Part shown: piece by piece, positions 23,401 to 37,112 of the stretch
How the letters are laid out: each line of letters opens with the position of its first letter
Position numbering within the stretch: position 1 is the stretch's first letter
Assembly: GCA_021234155.1 (NCBI GenBank)
Contig: JAJEKV010000025.1
Span: 5,375,310-5,439,309 of the forward strand
From: Isoetes taiwanensis
Lineage: Eukaryota; Streptophyta; Lycopodiopsida; Isoetales; Isoetaceae
Reading direction: 5' to 3'
Length of the DNA stretch: 64,000 bases
Made by a program: the position numbers and the translations under genes
Notes under the pieces: model-generated
What the model was told of the DNA's origin: nothing
Seen by the model: the letters and a program-made list of their open reading frames with translations, nothing else
Database searches by the model: none

Positions 23401-25749
23401 AAAAATCTACCTTGAAACAAGCCGCATTGCACGAAGAAATACGATTCATAAAAGCTACTCCATGGATACATGGGCGGGTAAGGAGATTAACACCCTTTGT
23501 TCAGAATCGAGGTCGAATCAAGCGGCCATCAAAGAACCGAACCGATTGCTCCCCAAACTACACCCCTTGGCCATGGCTGTACCCTCTGCAACCTCCTTCT
23601 TTACAGCGGCCTTCATAATCGATTCCCCGAACCTGAAAACTTCTTTCCGAGATCAAGACAGCGAGCTCGCCTCCCTAAAGTTAAGATCCGGACATTCTTA
23701 CTCGCTCCATATCCAAGCTATCAACTCATTAGTTTCGTGGTAGCCGACATGTAATCCGAAAAGGAAAAATCGAATGAGTTTGTGCTTAGGTCAAGGTGGT
23801 CGGCTCAACCGTGGCTTCAATCCGTGAGTGATTCTTGTGCATCGATCCTGGCCGGTAAACGTAGCCCGATTATGGAGCCCCCGACACTGCTTAATAGAAA
23901 GAGTTTTTCGAGACCCGCCATGATATGATCAACATAAAAATGCCCCTATCTAGCTTTCAAGAGCGAACTCCATCGCCTCAGCTTTGAGCATTATCTCTTT
24001 TGGAAATCCAGGCCGGATCTAAGGTCTATGCTTTTACACTTTCTGAGGCATGCAAACAGACATGAAAAGTTGAAACGCATGAAAGAAAGGCATTCAGTCT
24101 GCGCACATGCAAAGGAATGGGGGCCGGAGATAGCGCCATAGCTGCAACCTCGGTTCTGGATAATGGGAGCGTCGCCATGGCTATGGAGCCGCGGGTAAGC
24201 AAAAGATAAGTTCATAAGGCCTCAGGTCGAGAACGCCCGTGAATGTCCCTGAAAGAGACGATTACGCATGTGTCGACACTCGTCTTTGCCAGAGCCATCA
24301 TTTTTTATGTGGAGGGCATCAACAGCCAGTAGGAGTCGACAGTCTGACACTCCTCCCATTAATCCACGTATCTACCTACCCCCGATTATGTCCGTTGATG
24401 CCTTATTGCCACCCGCTTTCTTGGTGATTACACTTTAAAAAGTTAGGTTTCCTCTTTTGATCAAGGTTAGGTTTCCATATAATTTAATATCACTAGGGGT
24501 TGAATCGTATTTTGTGGCCAAGGTGGAGGTACGAATGTCCCCCAAAATTTTTCCAAATCCCCTAGTTAGTTTTCATTGTTATTCAAGGTTAGGTTTCCGG
24601 CCGATCTTGCTTTTTTGCACCCTAGGGGTTTTGAATAAATGCATGAAAAGTCTTTGGAATGGGCATGCAGAGATCAAGCTCATCCATGCAGAGATCAAGC
24701 ACATGCAGTTGCATGGTGTGAATAGCATCCGGAGTTAGCGCCATGTCGATGCTTTAAAAATCTCACCATCTTTGGAATGGAGTGGTCGCCATGGCCATGG
24801 CCTCTCTACTAAGGAGGAAGAAAATGTTAAAGGTGCCAGGCTCGAATTTTTCCCGGGCAATTGAATCGACGACGGTGCAGCGTCTTGCCATTTTACTGTC
24901 ATGATTTTTTTCAGATGGACGAGAGGTAGGTGGAAGCGCATGCACAGGGAAACCCCACGTGTCTACCTAATTTTTCAACTTGTCCATTGATGTCCTCTTC
25001 CGCCCACTTTATTGGTGATAACACTTTAAAAGTAAGGTTTCAGCTTTTTAACCAGGTTAGGTTTCCATCTGAGTTCTCTTTTCAACAATTTTCAATAAGG
25101 CTACAAATTCTGCATGGTGGTGTTTTATTGCTAAAATCTTTAGCATGGGCGTTGTTTTATTTTAAAAAATTGGTGGTGATCCTCAAATTCCAACTGCTTC
25201 ATGAGATTGATTTTTGAGTGCTAAAATTTTGCAGTGGTCCTCAAATCCACTTGCATCATGTCGAATAGCTGACTTTAAGGTGGAAGACTTGACCTTTCTA
25301 TTAAACTTGTCCTTATGTACAATACTTACTCTATGCCTGAAAGCACCAAAAATTTCTTGAGGGCAATTCCCATAAAATCATGGTATCAAGTATTCTATTG
25401 TTTTGAAGTAGAAATTTTGATTGATTGTGAAAACATGACTTTGAAGATTTAAGCCACTTCACCCTCTCTTTGGCGTGGAGGGCAACCCCTCCATCTTTGA
25501 AGACCTTGTTAACATATTTTTAATCCTAAATATGTTTTTAAAGATTTTTTCCAAAAATTTTAAAAATCTTCAAAAATCTTAAAGAACGTTTTTTAAACGT
25601 CACGGATTTTGACGATACTTAATAACATTGGTAGATGTAATCTAGTGTGGGTGGATTTTTTTTTTTTTTTTTTTTTTTGGGGTCTATATAACCCTAGCTA
25701 GTTCGATTATCTATCTACTACCTAGAGGTCACCATAAGCAATTTGGACT

Positions 25750-26082
25750 ATGGGAGCAAAGGAAAAACCGTTCAAGTCTTCAACCAAGGAAGACAGCGAT
25801 GATGAAGATTTGGTCTTTCTTGGTTTGAAATCTGAAATCTTGGCCATGAAATCTCTTTCCAGAAATCATGAAAGGACATCGAAGTTTCGAGATGAAAATC
25901 AAAAACTTCAAATTTGTATAAGAGCTTGAATTGCAAAGCGAGATGGATGCATAACAGCTCAAGATACTAAAGGAAGAGAAGCAAAATTTGGCCAAATTAG
26001 AAGCTAAGAATGATGTTATGAAAGTTTTTTTTGACTAATTTGGAAAACAAGGTTTTGCATTGTTTAAAGAAGGCAAGATGAG
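25750..26082 (+). pseudogene. gag-like coiled-coil remnant, unit 2
   Basis: Copy of the unit 1 frame starting MGAKEKPFKSS. It is frameshifted in several places relative to units 1 and 3 and cut at about 26083 by the LINE fragment. Confidence 0.35.
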
Positions 26083-26610
26083 AATAGAATAGAATAGAAT
26101 AGAATAGAATAGTTTTTTATCGCCCATGGGACCAATCGGCCTATGGGACCCGGAGGAGCGCTGAGCAAACTTATTACTATCCGGGTTAAAAAACCCCGCC
26201 CAAAAAGGGTGTTCGAGGGAAAAATCGTGGCGATAATAAGAATGCAAAACTGCACAAGTATACATCATCATGAAATAAATGTGTATGTACATGTCAAGTC
26301 GTGCCCGAGGACATAGCTGATCTTCGCATGTCCATGACCTCAAGGTATGATCCAGCATCCGCGTCACGGATGCCGTGTAATGTCACATGTAGCTGCTGGC
26401 GGGGCCGACCAACCACGATAGCGTCCGGATTTGATCATATCTTTGGCAACTTTGAAGGGTATGAGATTCATCCTCAATGACTCCCATTTGGCAGCATTGA
26501 CAAAGCCTGTCCTGACGTGGCTCACCAATCCATCTGCCTGTCTCAATTCGAAGATGATGTGCCCCTGTGCGAATGGAGGCAATGAGTCTGCGTCTTTTCA
26601 TGGGCAAGTA
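26083..26610 (-). mobile_element. 5'-truncated LINE fragment
   Basis: Inserted in unit 2 only. Read on the minus strand it encodes the C-terminal end of a non-LTR reverse-transcriptase protein: HLRIETGRWIGEPR, then LCQCC and ESHTLQSC, a CCHC-type zinc knuckle ahead of QRYDQIR (26383-26607). It ends in a (TATTC)n tail, seen as repeated gaatag/aatag at 26083-26111 on the plus strand. A 3' tail microsatellite and 5' truncation are typical of LINE insertion. The right junction also lost about 25 bp of unit sequence compared with unit 1. Confidence 0.7.
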
Positions 26611-27308
26611 GCATTGTGGGCTTCATGAAACACAAGATGACAATTTGATAGAAGTAATGGACGATTTCCTTATATAAGAATAAGGCATTTTTACATGAAC
26701 CTGGATTACATTCATGCACAAGAATAGGAAAGAAATTGGAAGGACGTCATAGACCACTGATCTTAAGTTTTTTTATCTATAGAATCCAGAAATTGGGTAA
26801 TGTAACATTCATGCACTCAGTAGGTAGATGATATGGGATGTATAATTCCAAATAAGTTAGCATATTACATCTCCTGTAGAGCTATCCTATAACACTTAGT
26901 TATAGTTTAAGAACCCTCATCAATGAGCCCTAATGGAACCCTATCTGTAACCTAGATGCATATGATTTGAATTAGTTGAGCATATATTATTCCTCAAGTT
27001 ATGGATGTTCTATGATGATGGTTGATCATTGTTTGCACCTTTTGTATATGAGGGGATAGAGATCTCGCAGCCATAGAGACGATGCTCCTAGCTAGTTCAA
27101 TAATTCTCAATTATATGCGGCCTATGCATAGGAGCCCATCTGGTCGTGGGTATCGGAGGTAGCAGGGGATGCACAAGGTAGAACTCGCCTAGTGACAGTT
27201 GGACCCTTGGCATGTAGAGTCTAACAAGGGTCATAGTGTGCTAGGCTCAAAAGTCTACCACAACCTATAGGTAGAGTATGAGTCTGACATGTCCTATATG
27301 ATGCATTC

Positions 27309-28840
27309 TGTGACGTTCCCCTAAAATATCTGGCATCGTAATGCGTATATTTTACGGCCACATCACCATACATTTCTACATCCCTAGACATGTATCACGA
27401 ACAATGTGGGGGTAATGACTAAGTTATCTATAACTTAGCCAACCTAAGGTAAAGCCATTTCCACATGGCCTCACCTTATAGGCATCTTAGCCACATAGGC
27501 GCACCTATAGGGCCAAGTGGCACTCATGTAAACCCTACCATATAAAAAGGCTAAACCCTAAACCCTAGCCACTTTTGGCTCCACCAACCTCGGACCCACC
27601 CCACGTTCGAGCTCGACCCGGGCCGTCTTGACGGCACGGGTTCTGCAGCTGGCCGATTGCGAGATGGAGAACCGAGGAATCGGTGATGTAGCGTCGGTGT
27701 GTGTTTCAATAGATTCTGTGTTTTAAAGTGAGCCATTCTAGAACCTGTTGTTACGAACATGAACCCTAATCAATGAACCTAACTATAGGTTAGATGCATG
27801 TGATTAGGATTAATTGTTATTCTCTTTAATTATCAAGATAATGTTGATATGATGCTGGTTGATCTTATGTTTGCACCTCTTGTGTATTGGGAAGGGGGGT
27901 AGAGACCTATAGTAGCCATTATTTAAATGATGCTCCTAGTTTAGACCCATTAGTTCCCATTAATTTGGACTGTGCATAGAGCCCACCTGCTCTCGGAGTC
28001 TATGGAGCACCACACAGCGGGGTCCAGGTGGCAAAGTGGAGGGAGGGCCTTGCTGGCGTAGCTACTGGGGTCCCATAAGGGGCTAGGCTCATAGTCGGTC
28101 ACTTCATGTGGGCTGGGTATGGGTCCAACACTTCTGAGTCAATGGTGTGCATACGACTCTCAAGAGTTGCAAGTGTCGGCTTGGCTCTTGTTTTGGGGAG
28201 TTCGATCGGGTATGGGCGTGTGTCGCCCACGATCCTCCTAGCAGCCCATGGAGCCACTTGCACTCAGGGAGGGGAGATGCAACCCTTCCTACCTCATCCC
28301 GGACCCGGAGATGCAACCCTAGTAGTCTCGTTGGGTGATACCATGGGATTACGTCTCCTGAGTTCTGATCCACGTCGAGGCCTGATTTAGCCCCTATCTG
28401 CAAAAGTATGCACCTTGAGGGCAGATGGGTGGTCAACCCTAGCCATTGTCTATTGCCAGCCCAAGTCATTGCCATAACTTCGATCACTTCTCCGGCCCCA
28501 GTGACTCCCCTTGAGTCTGAGCCACAGGTAGGAGCCTCTATTTGATGTATTTGACGCATTCATTGTCTTGTTGTATTTGATGACATGGTTAGATGTATTA
28601 TCACTACCCTTGAGGTAGTTTATTGTTATTGTAGCTAGTGCTTATGTTGTATATTTTTGCTTCCGTGACATAGGGACCCCATAGAAAGCGGAATGAGAAT
28701 GACACCTCTGTGTCCTCTACTCGATCGTCTGACCCCGGACCAGAGTTAAAACAGGGCCCATCTGACGGAGTGCCGTTGGATGGGGAAGGTCCTTCGATAC
28801 ATCACGGTGGGCTGTGGTATATAAGCAAGGAAAAATCACA
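27309..28840 (+). mobile_element. LTR, unit 2
   Basis: Starts TGTGACGTTCCCC and ends with tcaca (the CGTCACA end has become AAATCACA). About 1,532 bp. Same TATA and telobox region. Matches the unit 1 LTR closely in AT-rich parts and poorly in GC-rich patches. Confidence 0.8.
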
Positions 28841-28841
28841 A

Positions 28842-28852
28842 TGGTATCGAGC
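28842..28852 (+). other. primer-binding site for tRNA-iMet, unit 2 (1-nt deletion)
   Basis: TGGTATCGAGC, one base shorter than the TGGTATCAGAGC of units 1 and 3. Either decayed or a consensus error. Confidence 0.7.
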
Positions 28853-29327
28853 AATGATCTTGGTTGACCAAGATCAAGCATCGCCATCACCTTATGATAG
28901 AAAACTAAGCTGGCCTAGTAAAAAATTGGGGTGCGAATCCCAATATTAAAACCTCAGTGGGAAAAAGTTTTCCATGGATAAGGTCATCCTTAAAATAAAG
29001 TCTAACTTAGAAAATAATAGTAATAGAATCCATGAATTCTAGAGCTAGATGAAAAAAAAAAATAGAATTGGCCAAAATAGACTTCCGGTGGAATGTGGTG
29101 CAAATCCACAATAAATAACCTAGGGACCATTGGAGAATTATAGGGTTCTAATATTATAGGGTCAATGTAAATGAAGGTGGTTGGAATAAATAACCGTAAA
29201 TATCCCTATATATACCCTAATTTGGCCACAATAATTTTGCCTTAATTTCCTTAAATCCTTACGAGTTACCTTCTCTCCAAAAGGAGATCTTTAAAATTTT
29301 TCGTCAACTCGGAGAAAGCGGTTTGAT

Positions 29328-30377
29328 ATGGCGTACATAAGCCACCGCCGAAATATCAAGCTCGTTGAAGGTGTTAAACAAATAAGCATAGGCAACCCAT
29401 TTACCCTAAGAAACATCCAAGAAGCGAGGCGAAGAATCATCAGATGAGCGGAGTTCCGGGGAAGGAAGGCGACGGTGGTATTAGTAGATTATCTTGAGTC
29501 ATCGTCGGAAAGAACGGCGATCGTAATGACAAGAACAAGTAGAATCGCCTAGGGGAGAGGACTTAGAATCGCAAAAGGAGGGAAGTCTGGCGGGGTAAGC
29601 GAAAAGTAACACACGTGGCCACGGAGGACTCGGAGGAACAAGGCGAAATCAATTTGCACCTGAGAGGCGATCTAAGCGGCCTTGATAGGTATGGTAACTT
29701 TCGAGTCTAGTAATTCGTGATCAAGGACATTAGGAGCAAAGCGAACAAAATCTCCGGAGCAAGCGATAGCACCGCCACCACCATATCCGTAAAATGGCCT
29801 ACCCATGGAAATCGGATAAAAGTGCAGGCGGGGAGAGAGACCATTAAGTCTCCGGAAAGATCTGAATCTTTGGGAGGAAGTTGCAAGATTACCGTGCATA
29901 TATGGAACAATGGGTTGCCTATAATCATTGGTATAGCACTATGAAGATTCCCAGTTGTAAAAGGAGGAAGACCTCGGCGGATGTTGAAAACCCCACCTCG
30001 TAGGAGGCCCGCTGAAGAAACCGTGAAAGCACGTGGCTAAACTCGAAGCACTCCGGGGCCCTAAGAGAAATTAGGCATTTCCAACAATGCGTAAATCTCT
30101 TGATTGAAGAGCCCCATTAGAGAGGCTAGTCACGAGAAATTATCAGAATTTATGACCCGGTATAGGGTTACCCTATGATGCTCGAGGTTTGCCAAAGAGC
30201 AGGTGAGGCGAGTTGTGTCGATTGTTGTTTGAGGGAGTCAAATCTCGCTATTCCGCCAAAAACGAGTCAACAGTTATGCCGAAGGACATGAATTTGGCGA
30301 AACGAATACGAAGGGAAACGATATTGGGGGTATTTTTGAAGGGTTACAAAATCATGAAATCTTGTCATAATTATTAG
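29328..30377 (+). pseudogene. long-tailed histone H3-like protein, unit 2 (many frameshifts)
   Basis: Collinear copy of the unit 1 frame from ATG to the same terminal tag. The start is damaged (atggcgtacataagcc). Many 1-3 nt indels break the frame, though blocks for the acidic patch, the aromatic block and the [14 protein letters not shown] end are still readable. The last 120 nt are identical to unit 1. Indels cluster in C/G-rich trinucleotides, so some may be consensus errors. Confidence 0.75.
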
Positions 30378-31544
30378 TAAATGTTTATGTCAAAGGTGTT
30401 CGTTTTATATGTTTAAAGGTTCTTCTACATTAAAGGACTATGTATTAAACTTTGCTTACTAATCTATAAAGTCTCCTTGTTTCCATAAAATTGTAAAGCT
30501 ATAGTGCTTCTACAAAGTTATTATGGAATATTAAATTTTCTAGCGCTTATAGAATAGTATTTTAACTTGGTATTCAGGTAGCTATGAGTAATGCTAGTAT
30601 TGAAGCGTTGTATTTTAACTTGGTAACAGAGATTTAGTTTTCAAATGCAGATATTATAAAGAACTCAAGGAAACTATGTTCTGATTTATGCAGGTTTAAG
30701 CAAGATGGAAGATGGTAGTTTCGAATCCTAAAGTAGCAGTCTATTTATAGGTACTGCGAAAGGAAAACTATGTTTCCTCCACAGCCATTTTTCTTTTTTT
30801 TAATTGAAGGGAGGGAATGCACACTGCATGGTGAGACTTGCATTCACCCGTCGGTTGCTAGTATTGGCTACATCGTTTTTAGTCATAGCGGCATGATTAG
30901 CTCGAGCTAATCAATCGTGATCGCTCGAGATAATAATGTGATTAGGTCTTGCGAATCACAAAAAAAAAAATGACATGGCACAAGGCAGCGAGCTGGTGGC
31001 GCATCAATGCAAAGATGTTTTTTCATGTTATTATTGTGCATTTATTGTGCGTGTGTGTTATGATTAGCTTGAGCTCATCGCACATTTCAAATGTGAGTCT
31101 AATTGTGAGCGTTAAGTATGTTCGCATGTGCGATGTGGTTAGTTCAAGATAACCAAACATTATTATTTCCATGTGCAAAGAATCTTCCCTTAGATATTGC
31201 ACCGGATGGTACAATTATGGGGAAAGTTCATGTCAGGATGTGATTGCTCGCATAATCACAGCTACCTCGTGAAGTGTGTATGGGTCAGAGGCATGCTCAG
31301 GTGCACAGGCAAGATTTGCAGAGATGCTGAAAACACGAGCAGGAGAGGAAAAAACACAAAAAAATCATGCCACCATGTCCCGCGTGATTAGCTCGAATGA
31401 ATCACTCAAACTCACTTCCGGGGAATAGAAGATTAAACGAGGCGAATCACTTTAGTACCAGTTTTTAGGAATCCGGAACATTCGCTCATTTGGATCACAT
31501 TGGCATCTCACAGGGGAGCCAATAAAGTGTGCGCCTTGTCTCCT

Positions 31545-31626
31545 AACCAGGTATAGATAGTGGGATTTGAACCTCTGGCTGGATGAGGCCAAACCAGAGA
31601 TCTGACCTCTAGACCACCGCCATGAT
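31545..31626 (-). repeat. tRNA-like head (SINE or tRNA pseudogene), unit 2
   Basis: Same A-box and B-box pair as in unit 1 (A box 31606-31616, B box 31563-31573). Absent from the truncated unit 3. Confidence 0.45.
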
Positions 31627-32045
31627 GGACAACCATTAGTTTTTTTACTATGGGATATTTGGTTTAATATTCCTAGGAATTTCAGGTATTTTGTATGCTA
31701 GGTATTAAATTTTCAAAGTCTCCATCGTCACGATTGTGTTTTCATCTAACAGAGTATATTCTAGGTAAGATTTAGCAATAATGCAGGATTTACCGATAAT
31801 GCAGGATGTATAAATTGACACATGATTTGAAGTAGAGCTGCTAAGTGACCTAAAGTAGCCTTTGCAAAAGATCATGGATGGTAATAAAAATCTGTTTGGA
31901 CAAAATTTAGAACAATGTTTTTGCAAGTGGAGACCTAAGCAGGAGTCATGCAGGAATCTTAACTTGAATCCCCTTTTTTTTCAGGGGAAGGGGAGGGGAA
32001 ACCATAACTAGAAGCCACACGAAAATGCTATAACTAAAAAAACTA

Positions 32046-32245
32046 GGGAAAAACTACAATATACCCCTAACTTTTTGCAAAATTCACAACATACCCCTAA
32101 CTTTTTGAAAATTCATGAAATGCCCCTAATGTATAGGTTTTTAGGGGCATTTTGTAAATTTTTAGGGGCATTTTATGAATTTTTAGAAAGTTAGGGGTAT
32201 ACTGTGAATTTTGCAAAAAGTTAGGGGTATTTTGTAGTTTTCCCC
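32046..32245. mobile_element. 200-bp Mutator-like MITE
   Basis: Near-perfect inverted repeat of at least 58 bp with ends GGGAAAAACTACAA / TTGTAGTTTTCCCC, and inner repeats of atacccctaacttttt. It is flanked by a 9-bp target duplication aaaaaacta (32037-32045 and 32246-32254). Units 1 and 2 hold the uninterrupted site (about 10089-10098 and 20813-20823). The 9-bp duplication points to the Mutator superfamily. Confidence 0.9.
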
Positions 32246-35200
32246 AAAAAACTATGGGATCAAACGGCAGAGAACCTAGGACCTTATGGAATCTAACCGA
32301 CATCTCTAACAATCAGACTAAGCAGTAAGATGCTTGACAATCCATGGCAAAGGAGCAAACATCATGACAACAATCTAACATCCAGACTAGGAACACAACT
32401 CATATCGAAGATCCAGTAAGAACCGATCCTTAACCATATTCACATGTAGCAGAGATTACATTTTTGGTTAAAAGATAACGGAGAATCGGTTTTCAATATA
32501 TTACTCGATTTATGCGAGTTTAAGCAAGATGGAAGATGGGCATCATGTGGTTGATCTGTGAAGAAACTAGCTGAGAAAACGCTGAATGATTTAAAGCAAT
32601 CCGGTCGCCTGTTATGGTCGATTCATCCTCCCGCACCATTGAATCCTGCAGCAGAACAAAAACCCGAAGAATTTGCTACGAAATTCGATCAAACCAATAT
32701 GACCTTCATTGCAAAATAGAACGAATTTCTTTGCTTAGTCACTCTCACCAGGAAAGCGAAGGGAAATTTGAAAAACGGCTTGTGTTTTTTGGTCCGTTTT
32801 TTTCTTAGTTTGAAACGGCACATATTTGTGATATCTTGTAACCATCGATGATCGATCCAGGTTTAAATTAATCGAATCCAAAGTGCGAGAATCGGGAAGA
32901 TGACATAGATCCGGCATATTTTGTCTTATTCTATAAGGGCTCGTTGGTCGCACCAACGTAAAAGGCAAAAACGTAGTAGATTGAAAGGGGCGCGATCGCC
33001 AAAGCGTAAAACTGCTTAATTTGCCCGAATTTCCATAGCCATAGCCATGTACCGGCGTTTTGCGGCGTGCTAAAAATAAAATAAAAATATAACTCCTCCC
33101 AATGGTTTTTTTTGGGCCATTATTTTGTAAACTTGGCATGCCCAATAAAATGGGTGTCTGAGATTTTCATTGAGGGGCATGTATGGGCTATAAACTTGGC
33201 TTGGCTGGAATTATTATCGCCATAACAGTTTTGTTGTCACCATAACAGTCGTCTTCTTGAACACCTCTTGGAATAAAAATCTCGACAGGCCGTCAAGGCT
33301 GATAATAGGCTCTACACGGACTAGTTATAGGCCTAGAATAAAAATCTCGGCAGTTTGTTAAAGTATCGATAATAGGCTCTACACGGGCCAATTATAGGCC
33401 AGGAAATGGCCTCGGCCGTACTGCATATTACCTGTGCTGGGTACAGCCTCGACCATTTCCTAGCCCATAACGGCCTGTGTAGAGGGTGTAGAGGTTGTTA
33501 TCCACCCCATAACGCCCCAAAATGTCCATCCAAGATGATCTGGAGCGAAAAATGGGTTTGATTTTTTACGTATTTTTTTAATGTTCCCATTGAGAACTCC
33601 TCCTTTCCTCATGGCCTTCTTTTTTAAACCTATACAACATCAATTTTATAATCAATGGAACTTCTTTCACACAATGGGATAGGAGCACACTTTCGAGTTG
33701 AGTTTTGCCTTTGTGATATAATCATCATTTCAATGTATTATTCTAGGTAAATCTTTCGAATCGTTGGAATCCAATAATCCCAAAACCACCCAAAGGGTGA
33801 ACCCGAATGTGTAATCTAAAGGTATGTTCATGATCGCCACCTTTGTACAAGTCTCAATAGTCGACTTGTACAAGATCGAAATAATAACATGTGCTACATG
33901 CTTTGCCTACAACATTATAAGTAGACAACAATGTTGTTAAAAAACCCGTTTTTATTTTTAAAGACCTCTATACAAATCCTCACATTTTCTAAAGGATTTT
34001 TATGATTTGGTATGTTTTCCCCCAAAAAAATGCACATTTTGCATTGCTTTATTTAACATATTTGCTCTTGTTAGAATACACATTTTTGCTACAAGTTACA
34101 AGGCGTGGTATGCCAACAAGTAAATCAGACGCTTCTGTTGCTATTGGAAACTTAAGTTGAAGTACAAAGGTATCATAGCTATTTTGCTATGCAACTTTTA
34201 TGAAAGTTCAGAAACACATTATAGTGGTTAAGGAATATAAGAATTTTATATACAAGGATAAATAAGTTCAAGAATATCATATATTTGGATTAAAAAAATT
34301 ACAGACTAAGGATTTTTAAGGATTTTAAAAGACTTTTAAGGATTTTAAAGTTTTAAAGGTTTTTGGGTTGCCCTTAAGGGGGCAAACCCTTGCTTATGTG
34401 GGTTTATGGCATATTCCTAGTATATGCCAGTATATGCATGGAATATGCGAATGACTGCTAAAAACCCACTATTGGCCGTAAACTGGCGGTCATTTATGTT
34501 GCAGGGGAGCCCCTCTCGAAACCGGTTAACTGGTTCTAATCTAGGTGTTCTAATCTGTTAGTCTTGGAACGGGCGATGGCACCGGACCGGTCCGGAATCC
34601 ATGTAAGTTAGCGAAGTTTCTCTTGCGTTTTTTCGCATTGTATGAGCGCAGAAGAGTACTTCTTTCGAAATTTTGCAATCGGAGGCCAACCCATCTCTGG
34701 GTGGGCTGCAAAACCATCCCAAAAAGTTAACGAAAAATATCGATAAGAATCTCCCAAAATCTACCTTGAAATAAGTCGCATTGCATCAAGAAATACTGAT
34801 TCATAAAAGCTACTCCATGGATACATGGGGGGTAAGAGATTAACACCCTTTTGTTCAGAATCAGAGGTCGGAACTGGGCGGCCATCAGCAAATCCGGAAC
34901 CGATTGCTCCCCAAACTACACCCTTGGCCATGGCTGTACCCTCTGCAACCTCCTTCTTTACAGCGCCAGACTCCTTAATCGATTCCCTGGAACCTGAAAA
35001 CTTCTTTCCAAGACCAAGACAGAGCTCCGCCTCCCTAAAGTTGAGATCCAGACATTCTTCTGTTCCATATCCAAGATATCAACTCATTAGTTTCGTGTAG
35101 CCAAACATGTCTGAAAGGAAAAATCGAATGAGTTTGTGCTAGGCCGGGGTGATCGGCTCAACCGTGGCCGAATCCGGAGGCTGGTGATTCTTGTGCATCG

Positions 35201-36999
35201 ATCCCGGCGGTAAACGTGGCGATTATGGAGCTCCCCGATTACCGCTTAATAGAAAGAGTTTTTCAGACCCGCTCATGATATGATCAACATAAAATGCCCC
35301 TACCTAGCTTTCAAGAGCCGAACTCCATCGCCCGCAGCTTGAGCATTATCTCTTTTGGAAATCCAGGCCGGATCTAAGGTCTATGCTTTTATACTGAGGC
35401 ATGCAAACAGACATGCAAAGTTGAAACGCATGAAAGAAAGGCATTCAGTCTGTGCACATGCAAAGGAATGGGGGCCGGAGATAGCGCCATAGCGCAACCC
35501 TCGCTTCGATAATGGGAGCGTCGCCATGGCTATGGAGCGGCAGGTAAGCAAAAGATAAGTTCATAAGGCCTCTGGGTCGAGAACGGCCCAGAATGTCGGA
35601 AAGAGACAGTTCTGCATGTGTCAGACTCGTACTGCCAGAGAGCCATCATTTTTGCGTGTGGGCAGTCAACAGCAGGTAGGAGTCGACAGTCTGACACTCC
35701 TCCTATTAATCCACGTATCTACCTACCCCCGATTATGTCCGTTGATGCCTTATTGCCACCCGCTTTCTTGGTGATTACACTTTAAAAAGTTAGTTTTCCT
35801 CTTTTGATCAAGGTTAGGTTTCCATATAATTTAATATCACTAGGGGTTGAACTGTATTTTGTGGCCAAGGTGGAGGTACGAGTCCCCCAGCCTTTTTTCC
35901 AAATCCCCCTAGTTAGTTTTCATTGTTATTCAAGGTTAGGTTTCCAGCCGATCTTGCTTTTTGCACCCTAGGGGTTTTTGCATAAATGCATGAAAAGTGC
36001 CGGAATGGGCATGCAGAGATCAAGCACATGCAGAGATCAAGCTCATGCAGAGATCAAGCACATGCAGTTGCATGGTGCGGAATAGCATCTGGAGTTAGCG
36101 CCATAATCGGTGCTTTAAAATCTCACCATGCTGGAATGGAGTGGTCGCCATGGCCATGGCCTCTCTACTAAGGAGGAAGAAAATGTTAAAGGTGCCAAGC
36201 TCGAATTTTTCCCAGACGATCGAATCCTAATCGGCGATTACACAGATCTTGCCCGGTTGCACTGTCATGTTTTTTTTTTATGGGCGGAGGTAGGTGGAGG
36301 CGACATGCCTACCCCACGTGTCTACCTAATTTTTCAACTTGTCCGTTGATGTCCTCTTCCCACCCGCTTTATTGGTGATAACACTTTAAAAAGTAAGGTT
36401 TCTGCCTTTAATCGAGGTTAGGTTTCCATCTGAGTTCTCGTTTCAACAATTTTCAATAAGGCTACAAATTCTGCATGGTGGTGTTTTATTGCTAAAATCT
36501 TTAGCATGGGCGTTGTTTTATTTTAAAAAATTGGTGGTGATCCTCAAATTCCAACTGCTTCATGTACGATTGATTTTTGAGTGCTAAAATTTTGCAATGG
36601 TCCTCAAATCCACTTGCATCATGTCGAATAACTGACTTTAAGGTGGAAGACTTGACCTAAACTTGTCCTTATGCTTCTGCAATACTTACTCTATGCCGAG
36701 CACCAAAAATTTCTTCAGGGCAATTCCCATAAAATCATGGTATCAAGTATTCTATTGTTTTGAAGTAGAAATTTTGATTGATTGTGAAAACATGACTTTG
36801 AAGATTTAAGCCACTTCACCCTCTGGCCGTGGAGGGCAACCCTCCATGCGCAGCACCTTGTTAACATATTTTGTCTGAAATATGTTTTTAAAGATTTTTT
36901 CCAAAAATTTTAAAAATCTTCAAAAAATCTTAAAAAATGTTTTTTAAACGTACGGATTTTGACGTACTTAATAACATTGGTAGACAATCTAGTGTGGGT

Positions 37000-37033
<34 letters not shown>

Positions 37034-37112
37034 AAGGGGGGGTCTATATAACTTTTCAGCTAGTCCGGATTATCTATCTACTACCTAGAGGTCACCATAA
37101 GCAATTTGGACT

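Larger units (their letters stand above)
20716..31936 (+). repeat. tandem 11-kb unit, copy 2 (complete)
   Basis: Direct copy of unit 1 with the same order of parts, 11,221 bp. The extra length is mostly a LINE fragment at about 26083-26610. About 19060-19840 and its counterpart 30290-31060 are nearly identical. The LTR and H3 region differ in dense patches. Confidence 0.9.
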
